Shown: positions 1-9,326 of the stretch, in pieces
Layout: each line of letters begins with the position of its first letter
Numbering within the stretch: the first letter of the stretch is position 1
Source of the DNA: Jingyaoa shaoxingensis
GTDB taxonomy: Bacteria; Bacillota; Clostridia; Lachnospirales; Lachnospiraceae
DNA: 64,000 nucleotides
Assembly: GCF_014385005.1 (NCBI RefSeq)
Contig: NZ_JACRSZ010000005.1
Span: 1 to 64,000, forward strand
Direction of reading: 5' to 3'
Notes under the pieces: generated by a model
What the model was told of the DNA's origin: nothing
The model's database searches: none
What the model saw: only the letters and a program-made list of their open reading frames with translations
Translations under genes and position numbers: made by a program

Positions 1-3000
1 CAGATGCAGGCGTAATCTTATAGGTTCTGGTGACGCTTCCACTGTAGCTGCCTTCTCCCGTAATCGTTACGGTGATGGTCTTTACGTCTACAAAGTTGTC
101 TGTGTCATAGCTTACCTTATAGTCGGTTCCTTCTGTCAGCGTATTTCCCTCTTTGTCTGTGACAGTCGGTGTCCATTTATGCTCCTGGGCATCATACTCA
201 TGATCTCTCGGATCATCTACGGTTACTCCCCTGTAAGACGGGTCATCCGGCACGATACTCTGGGCTGTAATAGTAATATATCCGTCTGTGACAGCAAATG
301 TAACATTAAAATTAGTGTTTACATTTGTAAAGCTGTCTTTGCTCAATCCCATATACGTAGTTCCAACATCTGTTCTGCTTGCAATCGCATTTTCCTGTGT
401 CGGACCATTTACCATATCGGTTACACTATATAATGCATTATCAGATAAAATACTGTAACCGTTTACAGACTGAGCTGAACCATTATAAACTCGGTTGTCG
501 TTATTACCTATAACAAAGACTGTTACTTCTATTGGTGTGATTTTCAATGTAACTGTTTTTTCAAGCTGTCTGTAACCTGCTTTTCTGGCAATCACAGTTA
601 CATTTTTTTCTCCGACACTACTGATTGCCACACTAGTCACATCTGTGTATTCTGTACCATCTACTTCATAAGTAACTGTATAGCCATCTACACCTTCAAC
701 GCTTACATTACTTACTGTATGTGACTGTCCATCATATGTCCATGTTCCGCCAACAGCACTTAACTTAGCCCACTGAGCTGTAAGTGTATTACCTGGTGTT
801 GTTTTTGTATCCACATGAAGGACTTCACCTGCATCTGCTACAGCCGGTTTTCCATCTGAATTCGTATAACTCCAGCCTGCAAATGTATATCCATCCGGTG
901 CTGTAAATTCAAGTTCTTCTGGTGTTTTGGTCACTATTTCAGCATTATTTGCTGCATCGAATGACTGTGATGTTCCTTTTCCGATACCAGGCTGATAGAA
1001 AACTGTTGTTTTTTCTTCTTTTCCCCACTGTGCAGTAAATGTCACATCGCCTTTCATAAGATATACATCACCCGGATAATATACCCTATTATCTGTATCA
1101 GACAGCCATCCCTGGAAATAGGAATCAGCATCCGGAGCTGTAAGACTTGCTGCGCTCTTCACTTCAGCCTGTGCGTCTTCTGTATATTCAAACTCATCCT
1201 TCACAGTTCCGGTACCTGTTCCTGCCTCATAGCTTACCTTGAATGTCTCATCAGAAGTCCAATATGGTACAAGTGCAATGTCGCCACGAATTTCCGTATC
1301 AGGATTGTATAAAGATGTTCTCTGACCATTTTCATAGAGATACCATCCGCGGAATGTATGACCATCCGGAGTTGTTACAGACAACTCATCACTTGATAAT
1401 TTACTTCCGAGAACCTTCTCGTAAACATTCGGCTCATCAGATGCATCTATTGTACTATATACCGTTATGTTAAATGTCGGTGCAACCCATTTAGCATAGA
1501 CTGTGACATTTTTTGCAGGCATAATTCTTCCTGTAAATGTATACTGATTTCCTTCACCTTCCGGGTTATCATACCATCCTGCAAAAACATAACTTTCTTT
1601 TCCTGCGGGTGGCGTTAACTCTTTACTACAGGAAACACCGGTAAGAGACTGTTCAAAATATTTGCTTATTTGATCCGCTTTTGTTCCTTCATTGATAAAA
1701 ATAATATCATACTGATTACGATTGTAATAAAATTTTGTTCCATCCCAGGATGTTCCATTTCTAGGACTCAGACTTGTATTACATGTGTAACCTTCTATAT
1801 TATACCTGTCTTCATCTGTAACTGTATAACCTGATCCATATGATTTGTCTGTGTGATGTAATTTATACTGTTTTCCGTTCTTTGTAATCGTTCCTGTCTC
1901 ACCAGGCAGTACCTCTACATAATAACCAGCAGATGATGTTTTTGCACTATTACTTACTTCATAAAATTTTGCTCCTCCTGCCGGCATTGTGAACAAATGT
2001 GTCTGGTATGTGCTTCCACCATAAGATGTACGCCAGTTATATCCAGGCCATTCGCTCTCAATATTAGCACCATACTTTGCAGTAATCCGAAGAGATGTAT
2101 TTTCATTCCATCGATCATACATAAATTTTACATCGTATGTATTTCGATTAATATATACATTCACCACAGTAGATCCATCGCCTGCAATTGTCTGTTGCTT
2201 AATGCTCTGAAGAGTAAATCCTGCCGGAACCTTTCCATTCCATCCGGATACATTTGTCTCTTCTCCTGTTTTACCTCTTCCAGTTACTGCAGCAGCATAA
2301 CTGTACTGTTCCATATCCCTTTTATCTGCAGAGAGATATGAATTCTCATAATTGGCATTTTCCATCCAGTACATAACAAGGTAATTGGTATCTTTTGCTT
2401 CCCATACTGCATAAAGCGTAATATTCTCTGTCAGTTTTTCTCCAAATCTATATTCGGATCCATTTTCTGTTAAAGACCAATATTTAAAAGTATATCCTGG
2501 TTTAGCAGGAATATTCGGTGCTGTTGTATTCTCTGTTGGCAGTATAAATACCGGTACCGTATAACTTCCACCATTACTCTGGTAGGTAATATAATATCCA
2601 TTTTCAACCTTTGGATATAATACAACATCTTCATCTCTTAAAGTAACTGTTTCAACTTTTTTTGTTAACCCTTCGTCTTCATACCATCCTGTGATACCCT
2701 GAGTTCCGGAAACCGGAAAAGTCACATCTGATGTTGAAATCACATCCCCGGTTTTACCCTCTTTTGTACATATTACGATGCCAGAACTATTTTTAAAGAA
2801 TACATAATACGCATCTTCATATTCTGCTACAACTTTAACGGTTCCTGTTTCACTAACAGAAACTGGTGTTGAGAAAGCAACCTGTGTTGATGTTCCTTCA
2901 ATAAACCATCCTGTAAAGTATTGTCCGTCATGTTCCGGTGCAGCAGGTTCTACCAGACTTTCCCCATTTTTCACACTCTGACTGCTAATCAGATTTGTGC

Positions 3001-4009
3001 CATCATAAAATTCATAAGTTGCAATTGCAGGTGTGTTTTCACCGGTAATTACATAAATCGAGAAGTGGTCTGTTTCAAAGCTTGCACTATTTCCATTTGC
3101 AATATCTGCGATCTTATTAGCGGACGCGCCGTCTACGTGATAAACAGCATTTTCTTCGCCATCTACTCCTGCATTTCTGATAGATACCTTTACGTTGTCA
3201 TCCGGCTGAATTACCGCACCATCCGGCCCGATAATGGTAATATCGTATGCTTTATAATTGTTCAGTTCTTTTCCTTCTGCTTCAATCGTATTTTCCAGAA
3301 TAGTTTCAATTGCTCTTGACTCAATTACAATAGCGTTTACAGAAGATCCTTCTGGAAGAGCACCTTCCGGAGCATTCACTGTAATTCTCGCTCCATCTGC
3401 TGCCGTTATAGTAAGTTTCTGAGCAGGTTTACTTATTTCTGATTCTTCTGATAATTTCGTCTCACTCTCTGTTTCGCTCTCAGACTCGCTTTCACTTTCT
3501 GTCTCGGTTTCTATGGATGTTTCAGTCTGTGCTTCTGTTTCTACTTCTACCGTTGTGATATCAACGGTTGTATTATCTGTCTGGATACCTTCGATTATGT
3601 AAGATCCATTTTCTGTAGTACGTGCATTGATACTCTTATCGACCAGAACGCTTTCGATCTGGTAGCCGTTCTCCACTGCCACGTCGAAAACGATCTTTCC
3701 ATCTTTTGCATAGGCTGTGGATTCTACGGTTGTGCCGTCTACTACCACATGGGCATGCCCGTTGATGGAAAACGTGACCACATTCTTTCGTATCTCCGTA
3801 CCATCCTCATCTGTCTCAGATGCTTCTGTCTCTTGCACCTCTGTCTCAACGGTAGTTTCACTCTCTTCCACCGTTGTCTGACTCTTATCACTATTCTTAT
3901 AACCACCTACAATGGTAGCTGCCAGAACATTCATAGATGAACTTGTAAAGATCATTGCGAACGCAAGTAATAAAGCCAGATATCTTCTTACTTTTTCCCT
4001 TTCTCTCAT
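1..4009 (-). CDS. Large secreted surface protein with InlB-type and MBG-like repeats (C-terminus beyond window)
   Basis: The frame is open from the ATG at 4009 to the window edge (about 1336 codons), so the C-terminal anchor is not visible. RBS AAAGGAAGG lies just upstream. Residues 1-31 form a signal peptide (Arg-rich start, LALLLAFAMIF core, VLAA cleavage). An acidic Ser/Thr/Glu stretch follows (about 160-190, TESESESESE), then a beta-rich domain (about 200-330). From about 330 to 1075 come repeated InlB B-repeat/Listeria-Bacteroides-type units, recognisable by GW, LYAVW, VYAKW and FTAQW motifs and 'GYTFxxW'. From about 1080 onward there are MBG-like beta modules (YDGQSHT, VYNGSAQS, EYDAQEH). 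Role inferred: cell-surface adhesin or matrix protein. It shares a promoter motif with the secreted protein at 4358-5593. Confidence 0.85.
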   Translation of the reverse strand, partial: MREREKVRRYLALLLAFAMIFTSSSMNVLAATIVGGYKNSDKSQTTVEESETTVETEVQETEASETDEDGTEIRKNVVTFSINGHAHVVVDGTTVESTAYAKDGKIVFDVAVENGYQIESVLVDKSINARTTENGSYIIEGIQTDNTTVDITTVEVETEAQTETSIETETESESESESETESETKLSEESEISKPAQKLTITAADGARITVNAPEGALPEGSSVNAIVIESRAIETILENTIEAEGKELNNYKAYDITIIGPDGAVIQPDDNVKVSIRNAGVDGEENAVYHVDGASANKIADIANGNSASFETDHFSIYVITGENTPAIATYEFYDGTNLISSQSVKNGESLVEPAAPEHDGQYFTGWFIEGTSTQVAFSTPVSVSETGTVKVVAEYEDAYYVFFKNSSGIVICTKEGKTGDVISTSDVTFPVSGTQGITGWYEDEGLTKKVETVTLRDEDVVLYPKVENGYYITYQSNGGSYTVPVFILPTENTTAPNIPAKPGYTFKYWSLTENGSEYRFGEKLTENITLYAVWEAKDTNYLVMYWMENANYENSYLSADKRDMEQYSYAAAVTGRGKTGEETNVSGWNGKVPAGFTLQSIKQQTIAGDGSTVVNVYINRNTYDVKFMYDRWNENTSLRITAKYGANIESEWPGYNWRTSYGGSTYQTHLFTMPAGGAKFYEVSNSAKTSSAGYYVEVLPGETGTITKNGKQYKLHHTDKSYGSGYTVTDEDRYNIEGYTCNTSLSPRNGTSWDGTKFYYNRNQYDIIFINEGTKADQISKYFEQSLTGVSCSKELTPPAGKESYVFAGWYDNPEGEGNQYTFTGRIMPAKNVTVYAKWVAPTFNITVYSTIDASDEPNVYEKVLGSKLSSDELSVTTPDGHTFRGWYLYENGQRTSLYNPDTEIRGDIALVPYWTSDETFKVSYEAGTGTGTVKDEFEYTEDAQAEVKSAASLTAPDADSYFQGWLSDTDNRVYYPGDVYLMKGDVTFTAQWGKEEKTTVFYQPGIGKGTSQSFDAANNAEIVTKTPEELEFTAPDGYTFAGWSYTNSDGKPAVADAGEVLHVDTKTTPGNTLTAQWAKLSAVGGTWTYDGQSHTVSNVSVEGVDGYTVTYEVDGTEYTDVTSVAISSVGEKNVTVIARKAGYRQLEKTVTLKITPIEVTVFVIGNNDNRVYNGSAQSVNGYSILSDNALYSVTDMVNGPTQENAIASRTDVGTTYMGLSKDSFTNVNTNFNVTFAVTDGYITITAQSIVPDDPSYRGVTVDDPRDHEYDAQEHKWTPTVTDKEGNTLTEGTDYKVSYDTDNFVDVKTITVTITGEGSYSGSVTRTYKITPAS

Positions 4010-4065
4010 CTTCCCGCGCCTTCCTTTCTATGATTTTCTACTACTTAATGATAATATTTCCCTTA

Positions 4066-4247
4066 TTCAAGAATGCCTCGGCATTCTTGCTGCGAGATGC
4101 GCGTCATGCAATGCATGACATACTTCTTCTGCGCATCTCTGCGATCCTGCCGGAAGCTATATCAGATGGGGGATTGACTCCCACCACTGATACTGATTTG
4201 TTGCTCACCACCTACAGAAGTGGGAGCCATTTCACATCTGATATATA
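4066..4247 (+). repeat. 182-bp structured dispersed repeat, copy 1
   Basis: Begins TTCAAGAATGCC and ends near ATCTGATATAT. It contains an end hairpin (CAAGAATGCC/GGCATTCTTG), a nested stem (GAGATGCGC/GCGCATCTC around GTCATGCA/TGCATGAC), and a large stem closed by ATATCAGATG/CATCTGATAT with an inner GACTCCCACC arm. Copies 2 and 5 have the same 182-bp length and arrangement. It lies between the presumed promoter and the RBS of the surface protein at 1-4009, so it would be transcribed in that gene's 5' UTR. Confidence 0.85.
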
Positions 4248-4252
4248 TATAT

Positions 4253-4287
4253 ATTGTATCAGCTGTCTTATTTCGTCATCTATTTCG
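4253..4287 (-). promoter_or_regulatory. Promoter with direct-repeat operator for the surface protein gene
   Basis: Read on the minus strand, two direct repeats CGAAATA spaced by GATGA (4287-4269) are followed after exactly 10 nt by a -10-like TACAAT (4258-4253). The same arrangement and spacing occur upstream of the next surface gene (5698-5664). There is no good -35 box, which suggests activator-dependent initiation (inference). Confidence 0.55.
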
Positions 4288-4300
4288 CGTTTCCCGATAT

Positions 4301-4336
4301 GAAAAAAGAAATCAACCTCTGCTGATTTCTTTTTTC
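4301..4336 (-). terminator. Rho-independent terminator (bidirectional form)
   Basis: Stem GAAAAAAGAAATCA/TGATTTCTTTTTTC with an 8-nt loop, 21 bp beyond the stop codon of the coiled-coil protein gene. The A/T tails make it usable on either strand. Confidence 0.75.
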
Positions 4337-4357
4337 ACTTTATACAATTTCTCATCC

Positions 4358-5593
4358 TTAGATTCTCTTTGCAGCACCGTCTTTTACTCTTACTGCTGAC
4401 GCATCGTTCTTAAAGGAAACATTCGCATTAATATGACTGTCCTTTACATCCACTTCTGCGCCATTTTTCTCAAATACAATTTCGTAAAAACTGTAGCTTC
4501 CGTCTTCATCAGAACCAAGGCTATTCATAGTTGCCGCTTTTGCTGCTTCATACTTTTCACTTCCGGTTTCCAGTTTTCTGGCTACCATCTTTACATCTTT
4601 TTCCAGTTTTGCATCCTTGGAAACTTTCACTTCAATCACAACTTCATCATTCTCAAAACGGAAGGAAGTCTGATATTCTTTTTCTGTTTCCTTTTCTTTC
4701 TTCTCCGTTTCTGTCTCTTTTTCCGTAACAGCTTCTGTTGCTTTCTCCGTTGATGCTTCGGTTGATGCCTCCGTTACTGCCTCTGTCGGTGCTTCTGTTG
4801 GTGCCTCCGTTACTGCTTCGGTCGGTGCTTCCGTTACTGCCTCTGTCACTTGGCTTTCCGCTTCTGCCTTCGCTGCTGCTTCCGCTGCCTGCCTCTCCGC
4901 TTCCGCCTTTGCTGCTGCTTCTGCTGCCTGCCTTTCTGCTTCTGCCTTTGCTGCTGCTTCCGCTGCCTGCCTTTCCGCTTCTGCTTTCGCTGCTGCTTCC
5001 GCTGCCTGCCTCTCCGCTTCTGCTTTCGCTGCTGCTTCCGCTGCCTGCCTCTCCGCTTCTGCCTTCGCTGCTGCTTCCGCTGCCTGCCTTTCCGCTTCTG
5101 CTTTCGCTGCTGCTTCCGCTGCCTGCCTCTCCGCTTCTGCTTTCGCTGCTGCTTCCGCTGCCTGCCTCTCCGCTTCTGCCTTCGCTGCTGCTTCCGCTGC
5201 CTGCCTTTCCGCTTCTGCTTTCGCTGCTGCTTCCGCTGCCTGCCTCTCCGCTTCTGCTTTCGCTGCTGCTTCCGCTGCCTGCCTCTCCGCTTCTGCCTTC
5301 GCTGCTGCTTCCGCTGCCTGCCTCTCCGCTTCTGCCTTCGCTGCTGCTTCCGCTGCCTGCCTTTCCGCTTCTGCCTTTGCTGCTGCTTCCGCTGCCTGTC
5401 TTTCAGCCTCCGCTCTCGCTGCTGCTTCTGCCTCTTCCCTGGCTTTTGCCTCCGCCTCTGCTTTCGCCTTTGCTTCTGCTGCCGCCTGTGCCTCAATTTG
5501 TGTATCTTCTTCTGCATATACTGCATAACCAGGGACTGTCATCATTGCCGCCATAAGAACCGCCATTATTTTTTTCATCACTTTGTTTCTCAT
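4358..5593 (-). CDS. Secreted Ala/Glu/Lys/Arg-rich helical repeat protein
   Basis: 411 residues. The ATG at 5593 is chosen because GGAGG sits 8 nt upstream; the GTG nine bases further up overlaps that RBS. Signal peptide: MRNKVMKKIMAVLMAAMMTV, cleavage near VYAEE. A charged helix leads into 14 tandem 13-residue units (AAEAAAKAEAERQ), predicted to form a long single helix or coiled coil. A Thr/Glu/Pro linker (TEAVTEAPTEA repeats) follows, then a roughly 100-residue C-terminal domain of unknown family (RFENDEVVIEVKVSKDAK...). No sortase motif or transmembrane anchor is visible, so it is probably secreted or held non-covalently. The family is not recognised; a stalk or spacer role is inferred. 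Confidence 0.8.
   Translation of the reverse strand: MRNKVMKKIMAVLMAAMMTVPGYAVYAEEDTQIEAQAAAEAKAKAEAEAKAREEAEAAARAEAERQAAEAAAKAEAERQAAEAAAKAEAERQAAEAAAKAEAERQAAEAAAKAEAERQAAEAAAKAEAERQAAEAAAKAEAERQAAEAAAKAEAERQAAEAAAKAEAERQAAEAAAKAEAERQAAEAAAKAEAERQAAEAAAKAEAERQAAEAAAKAEAERQAAEAAAKAEAERQAAEAAAKAEAESQVTEAVTEAPTEAVTEAPTEAPTEAVTEASTEASTEKATEAVTEKETETEKKEKETEKEYQTSFRFENDEVVIEVKVSKDAKLEKDVKMVARKLETGSEKYEAAKAATMNSLGSDEDGSYSFYEIVFEKNGAEVDVKDSHINANVSFKNDASAVRVKDGAAKRI
4850..5395 (-). repeat. Tandem array of fourteen 39-bp coding units with a 117-bp higher-order period
   Basis: Each 39-bp unit encodes AAEAAAKAEAERQ (the last one ends ESQ). By synonymous variants, units 4-6, 7-9 and 10-12 are three exact tandem copies of a 117-bp trimer (4967-5317), the mark of recent tandem duplication. 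No frameshift occurs. Confidence 0.95.
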
Positions 5594-5663
5594 AGACCAC
5601 ACCTCCGAATGATTCTGAATTTATATTTTCTCTTTTCGAGTATCTCTTTCGTTTTATGGACTC

Positions 5664-5698
5664 ATTATAACAGGTTAGCTATTTCGTCATCTCTTTCG
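5664..5698 (-). promoter_or_regulatory. Promoter with direct-repeat operator for the helical repeat protein gene
   Basis: On the minus strand CGAAAGA-GATGA-CGAAATA (5698-5680) is followed after 10 nt by TATAAT (5669-5664), which is preceded by TGT as in an extended -10. A further CGAAAGAGATACTCGAAA lies just downstream of the -10. The motif and spacing match the site at 4253-4287. Confidence 0.6.
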
Positions 5699-5909
5699 TC
5701 CTGTTTTCGAATTCATTTTATGCACTTTTTCTAACATTCAGAATCGTATTTTGTAACCATCCTGGTCTTTCTCTGTCCAAATCAGCCTCAGCACATGGTT
5801 TCTCTTGGTCTGCAGGAAACTTGTCGACATATTTTCCATTGATTTTACATAATATGGCAAATTTTTTACTAAAAATATACAAAAAAAATATTTCTTTTTG
5901 TGAAATATG

Positions 5910-5918
5910 TGGTACAAT
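5910..5918 (+). promoter_or_regulatory. Candidate extended -10 for glgCD
   Basis: TGG-TACAAT lies 36 bp before the glgC start codon, in a very A/T-rich stretch without a convincing -35 box. The rest of 5699-5909 shows no other feature I can support. Confidence 0.4.
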
Positions 5919-5954
5919 TATTGTATCCATGATATTTTAGGGGGATTATGAAAA

Positions 5955-7163
5955 ATGGCAAAAGAGATTATTGCAATGCTTCTTGCCGGTGGACAGGGCT
6001 CCAGATTATATGCTCTGACCCAGAATCTGGCAAAACCTGCAGTTCCTTTTGGCGGTAAATATCGTATCATCGATTTCCCGCTTTCGAACTGTGTAAATTC
6101 TGGTATTGATACAGTTGGTGTTCTGACTCAGTATCAGCCACTCGTTCTGAATGAATATATTGGCAACGGACAGCCATGGGATCTTGACCGTGTTCACGGT
6201 GGTGTTCATGTACTGCCTCCTTATCAGCAGGCCGCTGGTTCTGACTGGTACAAGGGTACTGCAAATGCAATTTATCAGAATATTTCTTTCATCGAACGTT
6301 ACAATCCAAAATACGTCATCATCCTGTCAGGTGATCAGATCTGCAAGCAGGACTACAGTGATTTCCTTAGATTCCATAAGGAAAAGAACGCTGAATTCTC
6401 TGTTGCGGTTATGGAAGTTCCGTGGGATGAGGCATCCCGTTTTGGTCTGATGGTTGCCGATGAAGATGACAAGATCACAGAATTCCAGGAGAAGCCGGCT
6501 CATCCAAAATCTAATCTGGCTTCCATGGGTATCTATATTTTTAACTGGGATATCCTGAAAAAGTACCTGGAAGAAGATGAAGCAGATCCACAGTCTGAAA
6601 ATGACTTTGGTAACAATATCATCCCGAATCTGCTTCGTGATGAGTGCCGTATGTACGCATATCATTTCAGTGGATATTGGAAAGATGTAGGAACCATTTC
6701 TTCCCTGTGGGAAGCCAATATGGAAGTTTTGGATCCGGAACACAGCGGTATCAATCTTTTCGACGATAACTGGAAGATCTACAGCCGCAACAGCGGTATG
6801 ACCGGTCACAAGATTTCTGCAGGTGCTGTAGTTGAGAATTCTATGATTACAGATGGATGCCGTATTCAGGGTACCGTAAAGCATTCCGTACTTTATTCCG
6901 GTGTAAAAGTAGAAGACGGAGCTGTGGTAGAAGACGCTGTGGTTATGGGTGGATGTGTCATTAAGTCAGGCGCTGTTGTCCGCCACTGTATCATTGCTGA
7001 AAATGCTGTTATCGGTGAGAATGCCATCGTTGGCGCAATACCTACTGAGACAGAAAAAGGTGTTGCTACGATCGGTCCTGGCGTATCTGTCGGTGAAGGT
7101 GCCAAAGTAGGACCGAATGCAATGGTAAGAGAAAATGTAAAAGGTGGTGAAGAAGTATGTTAG
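5955..7163 (+). CDS. glgC: Glucose-1-phosphate adenylyltransferase, catalytic subunit
   Basis: 402 residues, the usual length. It makes ADP-glucose from ATP and glucose-1-phosphate, the committed step of bacterial glycogen synthesis, in the cytosol. The N-terminal nucleotidyltransferase motif is intact ([15 protein letters not shown], then [19 protein letters not shown]). The substrate loop with EFQEKP and the GYWKDVGT segment are present, and the last 120 residues form a left-handed beta-helix of hexapeptide repeats ([13 protein letters not shown]...). RBS AGGGGG is about 10 nt upstream. It overlaps glgD by 7 bp, so the two are translationally coupled. No glycogen synthase or branching gene is nearby. 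Confidence 0.97.
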   Translation: MAKEIIAMLLAGGQGSRLYALTQNLAKPAVPFGGKYRIIDFPLSNCVNSGIDTVGVLTQYQPLVLNEYIGNGQPWDLDRVHGGVHVLPPYQQAAGSDWYKGTANAIYQNISFIERYNPKYVIILSGDQICKQDYSDFLRFHKEKNAEFSVAVMEVPWDEASRFGLMVADEDDKITEFQEKPAHPKSNLASMGIYIFNWDILKKYLEEDEADPQSENDFGNNIIPNLLRDECRMYAYHFSGYWKDVGTISSLWEANMEVLDPEHSGINLFDDNWKIYSRNSGMTGHKISAGAVVENSMITDGCRIQGTVKHSVLYSGVKVEDGAVVEDAVVMGGCVIKSGAVVRHCIIAENAVIGENAIVGAIPTETEKGVATIGPGVSVGEGAKVGPNAMVRENVKGGEEVC

Positions 7164-8299
7164 CATCCAGCACAAGTGCACTTGGTATTATTTTTCCAAA
7201 CAGTTATGACGCTCTGGTTCCGGAATTATCCAATGTACGTCTGATGGCTTCCATCCCTTTTGCAAGCCGTTACCGTATGATTGACTTCATTCTCTCCAGC
7301 ATGGTCAACTGTGGAATCAGCAACGTAACCGTATTAGTACGTAACAATTACTCCTCACTGATGGATCATCTTGGTTCCGGACGTGAATGGGATCTGACCA
7401 GAAAAAATGGTGGTCTCCATATTATTCCTCCATATGCAGAGAAGCAGAACAAGCTGTTTACCGGCCATGTAGAAGCTCTTGCAAATGTACTGGAATTCCT
7501 CAGACATCAGAATGAGAAATATGTATTTCTTTCCGATGCCAATATTGCAGTAAACTTTGATTTCAATGCCATGCTGAAGGCTCACATTGAAAATGACGCT
7601 GATGTAACTGCTGCTTATATTGCAGAAGAACTTCCTTCAAGTGCATTAAAGCATACCGCCAATGACAGAGGTCTGTATTATACATTCGCTCTGACCGGTA
7701 CCAGAATCAGCAAAATCTATATTAATCCGCGTGATACAGGTATTCAGAATTTCTCCATGAATATCTACTGTATAGAACGTAAGAAACTCATCGATATGAT
7801 CAATACCGCATTTGTACGTGGTCAGGTATACTTTGAGCGTGATGTTCTGGCTCCGAATCTGGAGTCTCTGAATGTGCAGGGATTCAAGTATGAAGGATAT
7901 GCTGCCCGTATCAGTGATATGAGATCTTACTTTGATGAGAATATGAAGCTTCTGGATGATGAGAATCTGGATGCACTCTTTGACCCGAACCCGATCTACA
8001 CCAAGATCCGTGACGATAACCCGACCAGATATATTCCTGGTTCTGAAGTATCTAACGTCATGGTTGCTGATGGTTGTGTCATTGAAGGCCATGTAGAAAA
8101 CAGTATTTTGTTCCGTGGTGTGAAAGTAGCCAAGGGAGCGATTGTCAGAAACTGTATTCTGATGCAGGATACCGTGATTGAAGAAGGGGCGATTGTAGAT
8201 TACACCATTACTGATAAAAAAGTTGTTATCAGTGCCGGTAAGGAAATGAAAGGTGCTGATACCTTCCCATTGTACATAGCAAAGGGACATCGAGTATAA
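7157..8299 (+). CDS. glgD: Glucose-1-phosphate adenylyltransferase, regulatory subunit
   Basis: 380 residues. GlgD is the Firmicutes paralog that forms a heterotetramer with GlgC and modulates it. The N-terminal nucleotide-binding loop is degenerate ([20 protein letters not shown] in place of GGxGTRLxPLT), while [20 protein letters not shown] and the C-terminal beta-helix ([20 protein letters not shown]) are kept. This is the standard GlgD signature of a non-catalytic subunit. It starts inside the end of glgC and is followed by a terminator. Confidence 0.96.
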   Translation: MLASSTSALGIIFPNSYDALVPELSNVRLMASIPFASRYRMIDFILSSMVNCGISNVTVLVRNNYSSLMDHLGSGREWDLTRKNGGLHIIPPYAEKQNKLFTGHVEALANVLEFLRHQNEKYVFLSDANIAVNFDFNAMLKAHIENDADVTAAYIAEELPSSALKHTANDRGLYYTFALTGTRISKIYINPRDTGIQNFSMNIYCIERKKLIDMINTAFVRGQVYFERDVLAPNLESLNVQGFKYEGYAARISDMRSYFDENMKLLDDENLDALFDPNPIYTKIRDDNPTRYIPGSEVSNVMVADGCVIEGHVENSILFRGVKVAKGAIVRNCILMQDTVIEEGAIVDYTITDKKVVISAGKEMKGADTFPLYIAKGHRV

Positions 8300-8313
8300 G
8301 TCTGATAAAGTTT

Positions 8314-8345
8314 TGGGGTTGTCCATCATGAACAACCCCATTTTT
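8314..8345 (+). terminator. Terminator of glgCD
   Basis: Stem TGGGGTTGT/ACAACCCCA, 9-nt loop, then TTTTT, 15 bp after the glgD stop codon. Confidence 0.9.
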
Positions 8346-8355
8346 ATGATTCTTT

Positions 8356-9300
8356 TTAATTGAAATAAACCAGATCGTCTTCCGGTTCTTCTGCAGGTTC
8401 ATAACTGATTCCATACAGCACCGGTCCTTCTTCACCATAATCCTTCTGATATTCATAATGAATCTTCGCAGTGAGATAAATCCACTGACGGGTCTTTAAT
8501 TCACTCACAAAATCAGCCTTACACAGATATCCAATAAAACGGATATCATCTGCACAACAGGTCATGGCATTTCTGCCCGGAACAATCATACCCTCCGGCA
8601 TTCTTCTGGACTTCATGACTTTTGCCAGAAAACGAACTGTTTTGCCCTCGTATCGTTCCGGATTATCCGATGCATCCAGGAACCACAGGCCATAGTCCAT
8701 ATCTTCAATATTAATCACATCTGCATCAAAATCAAATGGAGGTACTTCTGCCCCTGGGTCAATCGGTTCTCCGTCATAAGCCTCGAAGTATACCATTGCC
8801 CGTGGATTCAGGCTGCGTACCGTTCTGCGGTAGGAATGAAGATCCATGCTCTCTGTACAACGGTTGAAAATAACCATCTCTGTGTACTGGAACATGTTGC
8901 TAAACAGGCTTCTCATATTATTCAGATAAACCGGGAAAGTACTTCCGTCCACCAGAGTAATAACCTGAGCAAGCACCAGACGGTCCATCTGCCCCCACTC
9001 AAACACCCATTTATAATCCCACATGCCGTTCATTTCGATAAAAATTTTCTTCGGTGTGTACTGGCGGATACAGTATTTGAGGAAATCTGTATTCATCTTT
9101 TCTTCCTCATTCACGGTAATCATAGTAATATTGTTACCGCACAGATCCTCATTATTGTACTCCACTTCACCCTCTTCGCAGACAATCAGAAGACATCTCT
9201 GTCCCTCTGTAAAATCTTCGTCTGTCACAATATCCTGAAGAAAACTGGTCTTGCCGCTCTCCAGGAATCCCGTAATCATATATACTGGAATTTTCTGCAT
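8356..9300 (-). CDS. CobW/COG0523-family GTP-binding protein
   Basis: 314 residues; RBS GAGAGG is 6-7 nt before the ATG. The N-terminus has the P-loop GFLESGKTSF, typical of G3E GTPases (CobW, HypB, UreG) that deliver metal ions to client proteins. Farther in are IEMNGMWD and FNRCTESMD, the latter in the usual NKxD guanine-specificity region. The canonical CxCC metal motif is absent; the C-terminal part (about 220-314) is a separate beta-rich domain. It is the second gene of an apparent operon, 26 bp behind the His-rich paralog. Metal and client cannot be told from sequence. Confidence 0.82.
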   Translation of the reverse strand: MQKIPVYMITGFLESGKTSFLQDIVTDEDFTEGQRCLLIVCEEGEVEYNNEDLCGNNITMITVNEEEKMNTDFLKYCIRQYTPKKIFIEMNGMWDYKWVFEWGQMDRLVLAQVITLVDGSTFPVYLNNMRSLFSNMFQYTEMVIFNRCTESMDLHSYRRTVRSLNPRAMVYFEAYDGEPIDPGAEVPPFDFDADVINIEDMDYGLWFLDASDNPERYEGKTVRFLAKVMKSRRMPEGMIVPGRNAMTCCADDIRFIGYLCKADFVSELKTRQWIYLTAKIHYEYQKDYGEEGPVLYGISYEPAEEPEDDLVYFN

Positions 9301-9326
9301 GATTTCCTCTCTTCTCGTATCTGTTG

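Noticed and set aside
4850..5395. Possible CRISPR array (regular short repeats)
   Set aside because: Units are contiguous, have no unique spacers, keep a reading frame and differ only at silent positions.
5594..5602. GTG start for the helical repeat protein
   Set aside because: The GTG overlaps the GGAGG that serves the ATG at 5593.
4738..5734. Long open frames on both strands across the 39-bp repeats (Leu/Pro-rich, Cys/Arg/Phe-rich and Arg/Lys/Gln-rich translations)
   Set aside because: They exist only because a repeat of a multiple of 3 without stop codons opens several frames; the minus-strand frame with signal peptide and RBS is the gene.
5718..5930. 70-residue minus-strand ORF between the stalk gene and glgC
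   Set aside because: No RBS, no recognisable composition, and it overlaps the promoter regions.
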